DNA from: Kitasatospora herbaricolor
GTDB taxonomy: Bacteria > Actinomycetota > Actinomycetes > Streptomycetales > Streptomycetaceae
Direction of reading: 5' to 3'
Length of the DNA: 64,000 nucleotides
Assembly (NCBI RefSeq): GCF_030813695.1
Contig: NZ_JAUSVA010000002.1
Location: 8,145,501-8,209,500 of the forward strand
Under the pieces are notes generated by a model. The model did no database searches. It was not told the origin of the DNA and saw only the letters and a list, made by a program, of their open reading frames with translations. Below are positions 9,595 to 18,254 of this stretch, in pieces (positions within the stretch are counted from its first letter, which is position 1; every line of letters begins with the position of its first letter). A program made the translations under genes and the position numbers.

Positions 9595-11157
9595 CTACCA
9601 GCTGTACACCTGGAAGGACCAGAGCGAGTAGCCGTAGCCGGTACCGCGGCTGGTGCCGTTCAGCCGGATGTAGCGGCCGGAGCCGGTGAGGCCGGTGAGG
9701 TCGTCGGTGCCGCCGTCGCCGGTGGTGGTGGTGTAGACGGTGGTCCAGGTGGTTCCGTCGTTGGAGGTCTGGATCTGGTAGGTCTTTCCGTAGGCGGCCT
9801 CCCAGGTCAGCTTGACCTCCTTGACGGACTTGGTGGTGCCGAGGTCGACCTGCAGCCACTGCGGGTCGGTGTAGGTGCTGGCCCAGCGGGTGGCGGGGTT
9901 GCCGTCGGTGGCCTTGTCGGCGGTGAGGCCGGTGTTGTTGCCCTCGACGGAGGATGCGGTGGTCGGCCGCCCCAAGGCCACGTCGGTGCCGGTGACGGTC
10001 CAGGTGAAGGTGGCGTGGCCGGAGGCGCCGGTGGTGTCGGTGGCGGTGACGGTGGCACTGGCGGTGCCGACGCCGGCCGGGGTGCCGGTGATCCGGCCGG
10101 TGGCGGAGTTGATGGTCAGGCCGGTGGGCAGGCCGGTGGCGGTGTAGGTGAGGGTCTGGCCGGTGGCGGAGTCGGTGGCGCTGACCTGGACCGGGGTGAT
10201 GGCGGTGCCGGGGTTAGTGCTTCGGGCGCCGGGGTTGGCGACGGTGACGGTGTTGCCGGTTCCGGTGGTCCAGATGCCGGTGATGTCGGAGGCGCTCGCG
10301 GCGTTGCCTGCGTGGCTGGTCAGGCCGGCCAGGTCCTCCAGGGTGCGCAGCATGTTGTAGTGGTTGTATGTAGTGGCAGTAGAGCTTCCGGGTGTGACAT
10401 TTGCGCCGTAGAACACAGTCGGGATGCGGTTGCCGGAGAGCCGGTTGTCTTCGTCGAAGGTGACGACGAGCAGGCTGTTGTGAGCCTTGGCCCAGGTCGC
10501 GTAGGCGCCCAGGTTGTTCTGGATCCAGCTGTCGCCGGTGCCGACCGAGCAGTCGTGCATGTCGTTGCAGAGGTCCGGGACGACGAAGGAGACCTTCGGC
10601 AGTGAGGCGAAGTCGGCGGTGGGGAACTGTGTCATGGTCTTCGCCGTGCTGGTCGGCACGTTGTTGAAGCCGAACCACGGGTTGTGCTTCTGTGCGTAGT
10701 CGCCGCTGCCGCACACGGTCGAACCCTGGCTGGGCAGGCCCTCGTTGTAGCTTTCCCAGGTCTTGCCGGCGGCGATCAGTTCGGAGGCCAGGTTCGGCGC
10801 GGACATCGAGCCGACGGACACGCAGCTGTCGTCGGTGCGGCCCTGGTTGGAGCCCGAGAACAGCTGGTAGTAGTTGGGCTCGCTGGGATGGGTGATGCCG
10901 TACGACTGGGTGAGGCTGGCCCCACCGGCCTTGAGGGTGTTGTTGATGTACGGCGCGTTGGCGCTGTCGACGACCTGCGAGTAGGCGTGGTTCTCCATCA
11001 CCACGACCACGATGTGGTCCGGGGCCGGAAGGGTTGCAGCCTGGGCGGTGCCGCCGGTGGCGGCCCAGGCGCCGAGCGATCCGGCGGAGAGGGCCACCGT
11101 GCTCGCGAGGGCGGTGAAGGTGCGCCGGGTGGGCTTCGGGGGGCGAACGGTAGTCAT
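9595..11157 (-). CDS. Tat-exported phosphoesterase with putative-Ig and F5/8-C (CBM32-like) modules
   Basis: A 520-aa exported phosphatase/phospholipase-C-like enzyme. The ATG is chosen for its GAGGAG seven to eight bases upstream and for the twin-arginine signal (TRRTFTALAS, residues ~11-20, then a hydrophobic run and an A-x-A site near 42). The phosphoesterase family domain (~45-300) has the motifs HIVVVVMENHAYS, HPSEPNY, VPDLCNDMHDC and FDEDN, which carry metal and phosphate ligands in acid phosphatases and PLC. Residues ~305-385 are an He_PIG module. Residues ~390-520 are a discoidin/F5-8C domain (GRPTTASS, WLQVDLGT, YSLWSFQVYSW) expected to bind cell-wall or plant glycans. Both C-terminal modules match those of the next gene almost identically. 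Confidence 0.87.
   Translation of the reverse strand: MTTVRPPKPTRRTFTALASTVALSAGSLGAWAATGGTAQAATLPAPDHIVVVVMENHAYSQVVDSANAPYINNTLKAGGASLTQSYGITHPSEPNYYQLFSGSNQGRTDDSCVSVGSMSAPNLASELIAAGKTWESYNEGLPSQGSTVCGSGDYAQKHNPWFGFNNVPTSTAKTMTQFPTADFASLPKVSFVVPDLCNDMHDCSVGTGDSWIQNNLGAYATWAKAHNSLLVVTFDEDNRLSGNRIPTVFYGANVTPGSSTATTYNHYNMLRTLEDLAGLTSHAGNAASASDITGIWTTGTGNTVTVANPGARSTNPGTAITPVQVSATDSATGQTLTYTATGLPTGLTINSATGRITGTPAGVGTASATVTATDTTGASGHATFTWTVTGTDVALGRPTTASSVEGNNTGLTADKATDGNPATRWASTYTDPQWLQVDLGTTKSVKEVKLTWEAAYGKTYQIQTSNDGTTWTTVYTTTTGDGGTDDLTGLTGSGRYIRLNGTSRGTGYGYSLWSFQVYSW
9664..9824 (-). repeat. Copy A of a near-identical coding repeat
   Basis: 160 of 161 bases match 11853-12013 (one mismatch at 9783/11972). 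It encodes most of the F5/8-C domain of the phosphoesterase. Weaker similarity extends to ~10270 through the He_PIG module. Confidence 0.95.
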
Positions 11158-11368
11158 GTCCGTGAACTCCTCGGAAGGGCGAATGATGTTTCCATCCTTC
11201 GCAATGAGCACCCTTGAATGTAAGGCGTCGAAGGGAAACGCTATGCGAATCTGCCATTTCCAAAGAATACGTAAGTCGTATGCGCTCCTATGAATTCGTG
11301 CGAATCCTTTGATGCGGTGGAGATTCTCGCTGAGAAAAAATCCGCCGCTTGGATATCGGTAGCTCGTA

Positions 11369-11394
11369 AGGTCCCGCCGCATGCGGCGGGACCT
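11369..11394. repeat. 26-bp perfect palindrome
   Basis: Two 13-base arms with no spacer, from AGGTCCCGCC to its mirror, centred at 11381/11382. It could fold as an 11-bp hairpin with a 4-base loop or bind a dimeric regulator. It lies ~210 bases upstream of the phosphoesterase start. Confidence 0.7.
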
Positions 11395-11610
11395 CGCGAC
11401 ATGAACGGTGAGCCTCGAATTCGGCGCACGCGCCGAATAATTTCGACGGGTCCTGTGCCTTCCAGATTTCCGGGGCATCTGCGAGTGCTGTTTGATCGGC
11501 CGCCCCGAAGGTTTCCTGGTCGTCCGGTAGCGGGACATTTGGCGGGCTTCTCACGGGTCAGGGCCGGCGACGTGAGGAGACAGCTGGTGCCAGGCTGCCG
11601 ACACACCGAA

Positions 11611-11660
11611 CTCCGGTGGTTCGCGGGTGCCTTTGGAAGGCCATCCCTGAACCACCGGAG
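11611..11660 (-). terminator. Nested hairpin terminator of the lectin gene
   Basis: An outer perfect 12-bp stem (11611-11622 with 11649-11660) and an inner 5-bp stem (11629-11633 with 11637-11641), 120 bases past the stop codon of the leftward gene. Confidence 0.7.
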
Positions 11661-11780
11661 CTGATGCGCGGCCCGTTCGGACGGTTTCCCGCCTGCGGAC
11701 CTATGCGCTCACTTGGTCACCGACAGCGGGGATCCTGCAGGAGCTGTTGATCAGACAACTGGGGTGCCGGAATCGTCCCG

Positions 11781-14630
11781 CTACCAGCTGTACACCTGGA
11801 AGGACCAGAGCGAGTAGCCGTAGCTGGTGAGGCCGCGGGTGGTGCCGTACATCCGGATGTAGCGGCCGGAGCCGGTGAGGCCGGTGAGGTCGTCGGTGCC
11901 GCCGTCGCCGGTGGTGGTGGTGTAGACGGTGGTCCAGGTGGTTCCGTCGTTGGAGGTCTGGATCTGGTAGGCCTTTCCGTAGGCGGCCTCCCAGGTCAGC
12001 TTGACCTCCTTGATCGGCTGGGTGGTGCCGAGGTCGATCTGCAGCCACTGCGGGTCGGAGTGGGCGCTGGCCCAGCGGGTTGTGGGGTTGCCGTCGGTGG
12101 CGAGGGCGGCGCCGAGGGTGCTGACCTCGGTGGAGGAGGCGGTGGTCGGCCGGCCCTGGGCCAGGTCGGTGCCGGGGACGGTCCAGGTGAAGGTGGCGTA
12201 GCCGGAGGCGCCGGTGGTGTCGGTGGCGGTGACGGTGACGGTGGCGGTGCCGACGCTGATGGGGGTGCCGGCGATCTGGCCGGAGGCGGAGATGCTGAGA
12301 CCCTGCGGCAGGCCGGTGGCGGTGTAGGTGAGCGTCTGGCCGGTGGCGGAGTCGGTGGCGCTGACCTGGGTCGGGGTGATGGCGGTGCCGGGGTTCGTGG
12401 TCCGGGCTCCGGGGTTGGTGACGGTGACCGTGTTGGTGGCGGTGCCGCCGACGGCGGTCAGGGTGAGGGTCTGGGCGTTGGCGGGGCGGGTGTCGGGGCC
12501 GGTTCCGGCGTTGTCCCAGTTGCGCTGGGGGGAGGTCAGGACGGACTGGGTGCCCTGGTTGGTGAGGCTCAGCGCGAGGCCGCTGTAGCGGTTGACGAGC
12601 CGGACGGCGCCGGTGGGGGTGGAGGCGCCGCTGGGGTTGGGCGTGGTGCGGGTGGCCTGGATCGACCACTGCTGGCCGATGCCGGCGGGGGTGCTGAGGG
12701 AGCCGAGGGTGACGGCGGCGCCCCAGGCGCGGCCGGCGTTGCCGGTGCCGACGCCCAGTGCCTGGCCGGAGGCGGAGTTGGTGATGGTGTAGAAGCCGTC
12801 ACCGGTGGCGGTGAACCTCCACTGCTGGGAGGAGGCGGTGCCGCTGGTCGCCAGGCTGCTGCCGCTCTGGTCGAGGTAGCGGCCGTTGCCCGCGGCGATC
12901 TGGTAGGTCCGGCCGGTGTCCACCGGGGACGGTAGGTCGGCGCTGCTGCGGGGCGAGACGCTGATCTCCCGCGAGCTGGTCCCGCACTCGATGGTGCAGT
13001 AGGAGCGGAACGTCTTGCCGAGGACGGTGTTGTCGGTCTTGTTGCCGGAGTCGACCAGCCACCGGTACCAGGAGCCGTTCTCGGTGCCGGGCACCAGGCC
13101 CATGTCGGTCCACTTCTGGGTGGCCAGGTCGTCGGTGGAGTAGAAGTGCAACGGGGTGCCGACGCCGGTGTTCTGGGCGACGTTGTTCTGCGGGGTGCCG
13201 ATGTACTTCCCCAGGTACGCGTTCCAGGCGATGTTCATCACCGCGAGCTGCGAACTGTCCGGCAGGGTGCCGGCTGCGACCTGGGCAGCGGCCCCGCCCG
13301 TGGTGGACGGCTTGTAGTCGTCACCCGACGGGATGTAGCCGAGACCGCTGCCGTCGGCGGGGATGATGTTGCTTTCGGCGCCACCGACGCCGGGGGTCTG
13401 CCAGGCGCCGTTGTACCACTTCTTCCAGGAGGACGCCGCCATCTTTCCCGATATCGGGGCACGGGCGACGTGCTGCTCCCAGACGTTGCCGCCGGTCGTG
13501 CCGGGCTTGGTGACGACGCGGGTGGCGTGGAAGACGTAGAAGTAGCCGGAGGCGTAGTCGACGAACAGGCGCTGGTCGCCGTCACCGTAGTAGTAGGTCT
13601 GGTTCGGGAACGCCGCGGTGTCGCCCCGGGTGGTGCTGTAGGGCGAGGTCAGGGCATGCTCCTGGATGGTCCAGGTGGAGCCGTGGTCCTTGGAGACGGC
13701 GGAGTCGATGGCGTCGAAGTGGAGGCCGTCGCCGAAGGGCGAGCCGGTGAACTCGTTGTGGACCAGGCCGTACCACCAGCCGGTGTCGGGGTCGACCCAC
13801 ACGCCCACGAGGTCGCAGTAGTTGGGCTGGGAGTAGGTGGTGCCCGGCGCGGTGGCGGTGGCGGTCAGGCCGGTGGGGCTGTTGTTGCAGCGCGTGGTGC
13901 TGTCGCTGTTGTCGGCGGTGTTGCTGATGGGGTCGAGAGTGGCGCTGTCGTAGTTCGCGCCCGAGTAGAACTTCCAGTACCGGGGACCGTCGCCGTACTG
14001 CGCCAAGGCGTTCTGGAAGTAGAACTTCCCGTCGGCGTCGGTGTAGCCCGAGCTCGGGGCGTCGCTCCCCTGTCCGAAGGAGAGGCTGTTGCCGGCGGTG
14101 AGGACGACGCCGGGCTGGGCGGCGGCGGCGGAGCCCCACTTCTGGGTGGTCTGCGCGGGGTCGCAGGAGGCCAGGCCGATCCGGGCGTAGTTGACGACGG
14201 CCCCCTGGACGGCGAGGCACTTGCCGGACTTGGCGCTGTAGATGGTGCCGTCGGGCAGGTACTTGAACCTCTGCTGGGGGGCGCCGGCGTTGCAGTCGTA
14301 GAGCTGGACGAGCGCGCCGGTGGCGTTGGAGCCGCCGGCGACGTCCAGGCACTTGGTGGTGGCACCGACGGTGACGGTGAGGCTGCCGTTGTCCTGCCAG
14401 GTCCAGTTCTGCGCGGTGGCGCCGTTGCAGGTGAACAGCTGGACGGTCGCGCCGTTGGTGGTGATGAAGTCGGCGTCGTCCAGGCACTTGCCGCCGATGG
14501 TGACGGTGCCGGGGGCGCTGGCCGCGGTGGCGGCGGGGGTGACGGTCACGGTCACGGCCGCGGCCGCGGCCACCGCGAGGGAGAGGGCGGCGGCGAGGCC
14601 GGGCCGTCCCGCGGTCATTCTTCGGTACAT
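11781..14630 (-). CDS. Secreted ricin-lectin / beta-propeller protein with He_PIG and F5/8-C modules
   Basis: A 949-aa exported protein, probably a glycan-active enzyme or binder. The ATG is preceded by GGAG eight bases upstream and opens a signal peptide (1-~37). Residues ~40-165 are a ricin-B trefoil (CLDDADF, LFTCNGATAQNW, CLDVAGG, QLYDCN). Residues ~175-560 look like a beta-propeller (SKDHGSTW resembles an Asp-box; WVDPDTGWWYGLVHNEF, FVDYASGYFYVFH) with no assignable catalytic pair. Residues ~570-720 are a second ricin-like trefoil (GRYLDQSG, QQWRFTATG). He_PIG (~730-815) and F5/8-C (~820-949) modules follow. The gene starts 64 bases after the GH20 stop codon on the same strand, so it may be the last gene of the sugar-uptake operon. 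Confidence 0.82.
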   Translation of the reverse strand: MYRRMTAGRPGLAAALSLAVAAAAAVTVTVTPAATAASAPGTVTIGGKCLDDADFITTNGATVQLFTCNGATAQNWTWQDNGSLTVTVGATTKCLDVAGGSNATGALVQLYDCNAGAPQQRFKYLPDGTIYSAKSGKCLAVQGAVVNYARIGLASCDPAQTTQKWGSAAAAQPGVVLTAGNSLSFGQGSDAPSSGYTDADGKFYFQNALAQYGDGPRYWKFYSGANYDSATLDPISNTADNSDSTTRCNNSPTGLTATATAPGTTYSQPNYCDLVGVWVDPDTGWWYGLVHNEFTGSPFGDGLHFDAIDSAVSKDHGSTWTIQEHALTSPYSTTRGDTAAFPNQTYYYGDGDQRLFVDYASGYFYVFHATRVVTKPGTTGGNVWEQHVARAPISGKMAASSWKKWYNGAWQTPGVGGAESNIIPADGSGLGYIPSGDDYKPSTTGGAAAQVAAGTLPDSSQLAVMNIAWNAYLGKYIGTPQNNVAQNTGVGTPLHFYSTDDLATQKWTDMGLVPGTENGSWYRWLVDSGNKTDNTVLGKTFRSYCTIECGTSSREISVSPRSSADLPSPVDTGRTYQIAAGNGRYLDQSGSSLATSGTASSQQWRFTATGDGFYTITNSASGQALGVGTGNAGRAWGAAVTLGSLSTPAGIGQQWSIQATRTTPNPSGASTPTGAVRLVNRYSGLALSLTNQGTQSVLTSPQRNWDNAGTGPDTRPANAQTLTLTAVGGTATNTVTVTNPGARTTNPGTAITPTQVSATDSATGQTLTYTATGLPQGLSISASGQIAGTPISVGTATVTVTATDTTGASGYATFTWTVPGTDLAQGRPTTASSTEVSTLGAALATDGNPTTRWASAHSDPQWLQIDLGTTQPIKEVKLTWEAAYGKAYQIQTSNDGTTWTTVYTTTTGDGGTDDLTGLTGSGRYIRMYGTTRGLTSYGYSLWSFQVYSW
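11853..12013 (-). repeat. Copy B of a near-identical coding repeat
   Basis: Matches 9664-9824 with one mismatch at constant offset 2189. It encodes most of the F5/8-C domain of the ricin-lectin protein. The flanking He_PIG coding sequence is also very similar. Confidence 0.95.
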
Positions 14631-14694
14631 GGCGTTCTCCGTACCTTGTGGGGGTGGGTGGTGGATGGTGCGCCGAGCGCTGTGGGGGGTGCGC

Positions 14695-16308
14695 TCAGAC
14701 CTTGATGTGAGCGACCAACTGGTCGATGAAGGAGGCCCACTCAAGCCTGGTGGAGGGCTTGCCCTCGATGCCGGGCCGGGTCTGCCAGGGCAACGGGCCG
14801 GTCTCGCGGCGGTATTCGACGCCGATCGCCTCCAGCCGGGGCAGGTGCGTGGCGAGGCGGGTGCGGAAGTCGTCGAAGTCGCGTTCGCCGGTGCTCCAGA
14901 GCGCTTCCGCGATGGCGCACAGGCGGGGGAAGGCGTAGTAGTCGACGGTGCGGGGGGTGTCCATGTGTTCGGTCCAGATGTTGGCCTGGCCGCCGAGGAC
15001 GTGTCCCGCCTCGTGGGGGGAAAGACCGGAGGGGACGGGCTCGAAGCCGTAGGCGTCCTGGAGGGTCAGCGGGACGGCGAAGGGGATCGGCTCGTCGGGG
15101 CGTTCGGACTGGCGGTAGTCGAGGTAGACCTGGTCGTCGGGGCAGGAGACGACGTCGTGGCCCCGGCGGGCCGCGGTGCGGGCCCCGGTCATGCCGCGCC
15201 AGGAGGCGACGGCCGTGCCGGGCGGGACCGGCCCCTCCAGGAGGTCGTCCCAGCCGAACACGCGGCGCCCGCGGGTGGCGAGGTGCTCTCCGAGCCGGCC
15301 GATGAACCAGGACTGGAGCGCGTTCTCGTCCGCGAGGCCGCGCTGGCGCATCAGTTCCTGGGTGCGGGGGTCGGTGTGCCACTGGTCCTTGGGGCACTCG
15401 TCGCCGCCGATGCCGATGAACCGGCTGGGGAAGAGGTCGGTGATCTCGTCCAGGACGTCGCAGTAGAACGCGACCGTGCTCTCCTCGGTGTTGAGGACGT
15501 TCGGGTTGACGCCCCACCGGGTGTGGACCTCCAGCGGCTCGCCGCCGACGCCGAGCGCCGGGTAGGCGGCGATGGCCGCCTGGGAGTGCCCGGGGACGTC
15601 GATCTCCGGCACCACGGTGACGTGCCGGTCGGCGGCGTAGGCGACGATCTCGCGGATGTCGTCCTGGGTGTAGAAGCCGCCGTGCGGTCGGCCGTCGCCC
15701 GGAGCACCCTCCCGCGCCCCGAGTTGGGACTCCCTGCGCCAGGAGCCGACCTCGGTCAGCCGCGGGTGGCCGCGGATCTCGACCCGCCAGCCCTGGTCGT
15801 CCGTCAGGTGCAGGTGCAGGACGTTGAGCCGGTGCATGGCGAGCAGGTCGACGAACCGCAGCAGGTCGTGCTTGGGCATGAAGTGCCGCGCCACGTCCAG
15901 CATCGCACCGCGCCAGCGGAACCTCGGTGCGTCCTGGACCGTCACGGCCGGTACCGCCCACCGCCGCCCGGAGGCCCGGGCGCGGCGGTGGACCGCCGGC
16001 GGCAGCAGTTGGAGCAGGGCCTGGCAACCGTAGAAGACCCCCGCCTGGGAGCCGCCCTCGATGAGCACGCACTCGGCGGTGACGGTGAGGCGGTACGCCT
16101 CCTGCCCGAGGTCCGGGCGGAGCCCCAGGCGGATCGGCCGCCGGGCGACGGAGCTGATCGGGAGGGGAAGGCCGGTGGCGGGACGCAGGGCGCACTGGAG
16201 CCACAGGGCGGAAGGGGTGAGGTGATCGCCGGCGGCGATGACGGTGGACGCGTCGAGGAGGAACTCGCCTTCGCCGGTCCTGAGCGAGGCGGGGCGGGGC
16301 AGCAGCAT
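14695..16308 (-). CDS. Cytoplasmic GH20 beta-N-acetylhexosaminidase
   Basis: A 537-aa glycoside hydrolase family 20 enzyme that removes terminal N-acetylglucosamine from chito-oligosaccharides by substrate-assisted catalysis. The Asp-Glu pair is visible as Asp303-Glu304 in FIGIGGDECPKDQW. The beta-hexosaminidase N-domain (~1-120), RWRGAMLDVARHF, HLHLTDDQGWR and PEIDVPGHSQA (~130-245) are also present. There is no signal peptide, so it should act on imported sugars. It begins 9 bases after the second permease gene, placing it in the ABC-transporter operon. That arrangement matches Streptomyces chitobiose-uptake loci with a linked hexosaminidase. The identity of the sugar is inferred from GH20 specificity and the upstream DasR-like box. 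Confidence 0.92.
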   Translation of the reverse strand: MLLPRPASLRTGEGEFLLDASTVIAAGDHLTPSALWLQCALRPATGLPLPISSVARRPIRLGLRPDLGQEAYRLTVTAECVLIEGGSQAGVFYGCQALLQLLPPAVHRRARASGRRWAVPAVTVQDAPRFRWRGAMLDVARHFMPKHDLLRFVDLLAMHRLNVLHLHLTDDQGWRVEIRGHPRLTEVGSWRRESQLGAREGAPGDGRPHGGFYTQDDIREIVAYAADRHVTVVPEIDVPGHSQAAIAAYPALGVGGEPLEVHTRWGVNPNVLNTEESTVAFYCDVLDEITDLFPSRFIGIGGDECPKDQWHTDPRTQELMRQRGLADENALQSWFIGRLGEHLATRGRRVFGWDDLLEGPVPPGTAVASWRGMTGARTAARRGHDVVSCPDDQVYLDYRQSERPDEPIPFAVPLTLQDAYGFEPVPSGLSPHEAGHVLGGQANIWTEHMDTPRTVDYYAFPRLCAIAEALWSTGERDFDDFRTRLATHLPRLEAIGVEYRRETGPLPWQTRPGIEGKPSTRLEWASFIDQLVAHIKV

Positions 16309-16317
16309 GGCGTGGGG

Positions 16318-17175
16318 TCAGCCTTTCACGGCGCCGGCGGAGACACCGGAGACGAGCTTGCGCTGGATGATCAGGAAGAAGACGACGACCGGGAGCGAGA
16401 AGACGACGGAGCCGGCCATCTGGCCGCCGAAGTCCGTGCCGGTGATCGGGGTGCTGAAGGAGGCGAGCCACACCGGGAGGGTGTACTGGTCCTGGTCCTT
16501 CATGAAGGTGTAGGCCACCAGGTAGTCGTTCCAGGCCGCGATGAAGGCGAAGATGCTGGAGGCGACCATGCCCGGGGCGACGAGCGGAAAAAGGATCTTG
16601 TACAGGATCTGCCAGGTGGAGGCGCCGTCGATGCGGGCGGCCTCCTCGATCTCCACCGGGACGGCGATGAAGAAGCCCCGCATCACCCAGATGGAGAAGG
16701 GCAGGACGACGGCGACGTAGGCCAGGATCAGGCCCGCGTAGGTGCCCAGCAGCCCGACCCGGTTGAACACCAGGAAGGTCGGGATCAGCAGGGCGGAGCC
16801 GGGCAGCATCTGGACGATCAGGATCGCCACCATGATGGCGCGCCTGCCCCGGAACCTGAACCTGGAGAGTGCGGCGGCCGCGAACATCCCCAGCACGACG
16901 GCCAGCAGGACGGTGCCGCCCACGACGATCAGGCTGTTCCACAACGTGCGGTAGAACGTGGTCTGGTTGATCGCCGCGTCGAAGTTCGACAGGGTCGGGG
17001 ACTTGGGAAGGAACAGCGGGGTGGAGGTCATCGCCTCGGAGCGGGGCTTGAAGGCGGTGTTGACCATCCAGTAGACGGGGAAGACCCACACGAGGCAGAA
17101 CGCGACGGCGATCGCATTGGCGAGCGCGCCGCCCTTGGGATTGCCGGCCCGGCTGCGGCGAAGGCGGTTGTTCAC
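16318..17175 (-). CDS. Sugar ABC transporter permease (MalG-like)
   Basis: A 285-aa inner-membrane subunit of a carbohydrate importer. About six hydrophobic segments are visible (for example IAVAFCLVWVFPVYWMV, LIVVGGTVLLAVVLGMFA, LILAYVAVVLPFSIWVM). The cytoplasmic EAA loop reads VEIEEAARIDGAS and contacts the ATPase. The GTG start overlaps the stop of the upstream permease in a GTGA tetranucleotide (17172-17175), implying translational coupling. No ATP-binding protein is encoded nearby; in streptomycetes one MsiK ATPase serves many such importers, which is the likely arrangement here. Confidence 0.92.
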   Translation of the reverse strand: MNNRLRRSRAGNPKGGALANAIAVAFCLVWVFPVYWMVNTAFKPRSEAMTSTPLFLPKSPTLSNFDAAINQTTFYRTLWNSLIVVGGTVLLAVVLGMFAAAALSRFRFRGRRAIMVAILIVQMLPGSALLIPTFLVFNRVGLLGTYAGLILAYVAVVLPFSIWVMRGFFIAVPVEIEEAARIDGASTWQILYKILFPLVAPGMVASSIFAFIAAWNDYLVAYTFMKDQDQYTLPVWLASFSTPITGTDFGGQMAGSVVFSLPVVVFFLIIQRKLVSGVSAGAVKG

Positions 17176-18128
17176 AGGTCCTCCCCGGAGCGCAGCAGGT
17201 TGCGGATGTAGAGGGCGGTGATCGCCACCAGGATGGCGGTGGTGATGACCGACAGTGCGGCGCCCTGGCCGATCTTGAAGGCGACGAACGCGGTCCGGTA
17301 GGCGAAGATCCCCAGCGTCGTGGTCGCGGAGTCGGGGCCTCCCGAGGAGACGAGCCAGATCTGGTTGAACACGTTGAAGTCCCAGATCACCGACAGGAGT
17401 GCGACCAGCATCAGGGTGGGGCGCAGGAAGGGCAGGGTGACGGACCACCAGACCCGGAACTCGCCGGCGCCGTCGAGGCGGGCGGCCTCCTGCAGTTCCA
17501 GGGGCAGTTGGGTCAGCGCGGCGTACAGGGTGAGGGCGATGAAGGGGACGGCCTGCCAGACGATCAGCAGCCAGATCGACAGGTAGGCCAGAAACGGGTC
17601 GTTGGCCCAGTCGGTGTCGGTCATGTCGCCGAACACACCGGCCTGGGTGAGCAGCCAGTTGACGACGCCGTAGCCGGGCTGGAAGAGCCACTTCCAGACC
17701 AGGGAGGACGCCACGGTCGGCATCGCCCAGGCGAGGACCAGAACGATCGTCACCGTCAGGCGCATCGCGGTGGCGAGGCGGGTGAGGAGTTGGGCGACCG
17801 CCGTGCCCACCGCGATGCTGCCGGCCACCATGGCGGCGGTGAACAGGACGCTGCGCAGCAGGGCCTGCCAGAACTGCGGGTCGTCGAACAGTGCGGTGTA
17901 CTGCCGCAGGCCGACCTGGTGGTAGGTGCCGGTGAACAGGGAGCGCTGACTGTAGTCGGTGAAGGAGGTGTAGATCAGGAAGACGATCGGCGCGGCGGTG
18001 ACGGTGAGCATCACCAGGCCCGCGGGGGACAGCAGCCACCACGGGGCCCACGAGGGGCGACGGCGGGGCGAGGTGTGCGGGCGGAGCCCGCTGGTGCGGC
18101 TCGTGCCCGCCAGGGGTTGGGTCGTCAT
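17172..18128 (-). CDS. Sugar ABC transporter permease (MalF-like)
   Basis: A 318-aa membrane subunit pairing with the downstream MalG-like permease. Six hydrophobic spans are visible, starting with WWLLSPAGLVMLTVTAAPIV. The EAA loop LELQEAARLDGAG is followed by the usual SVTLPFLRPTLMLV. The ATG at 18128 (MTTQPLAG) is taken over an in-frame start at 18167, because the longer version adds only Arg-rich residues. It is separated from the binding-protein gene by 126 bases containing a hairpin, which could lower permease transcription relative to the binding protein. Confidence 0.92.
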   Translation of the reverse strand: MTTQPLAGTSRTSGLRPHTSPRRRPSWAPWWLLSPAGLVMLTVTAAPIVFLIYTSFTDYSQRSLFTGTYHQVGLRQYTALFDDPQFWQALLRSVLFTAAMVAGSIAVGTAVAQLLTRLATAMRLTVTIVLVLAWAMPTVASSLVWKWLFQPGYGVVNWLLTQAGVFGDMTDTDWANDPFLAYLSIWLLIVWQAVPFIALTLYAALTQLPLELQEAARLDGAGEFRVWWSVTLPFLRPTLMLVALLSVIWDFNVFNQIWLVSSGGPDSATTTLGIFAYRTAFVAFKIGQGAALSVITTAILVAITALYIRNLLRSGEDL

Positions 18129-18219
18129 GGGTGTTCTCTTGTCCGGTCGGCGTAGGGCGTGCCTCACACGTCGCGTCGTGCGCCCGGCGGGAACGGTGAG
18201 CCACGCCCTGGGGCGGGAG

Positions 18220-18247
18220 GGGCGCCCCGGGATCGTCGGGGGCGCCC
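18220..18247 (-). terminator. Intercistronic hairpin between binding protein and permeases
   Basis: A 9-bp perfect stem (18220-18228 with 18239-18247) around a 10-base loop, only 7 bases past the binding-protein stop codon. It is a plausible partial terminator or mRNA-stabilising element giving excess binding protein. Confidence 0.5.
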
Positions 18248-18254
18248 GAGGGCA

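Larger units (their letters stand above)
11158..11780. other. 623-bp AT-richer intergenic region with large palindromes
   Basis: Lies between the start of the phosphoesterase gene and the end of the ricin-lectin gene, both leftward. No gene is supported. The 11200-11480 part is clearly poorer in GC than its surroundings and probably holds the phosphoesterase promoter, though no clean -35/-10 pair was found. It also holds the perfect palindrome at 11369-11394 and the terminator at 11611-11660. Confidence 0.5.
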
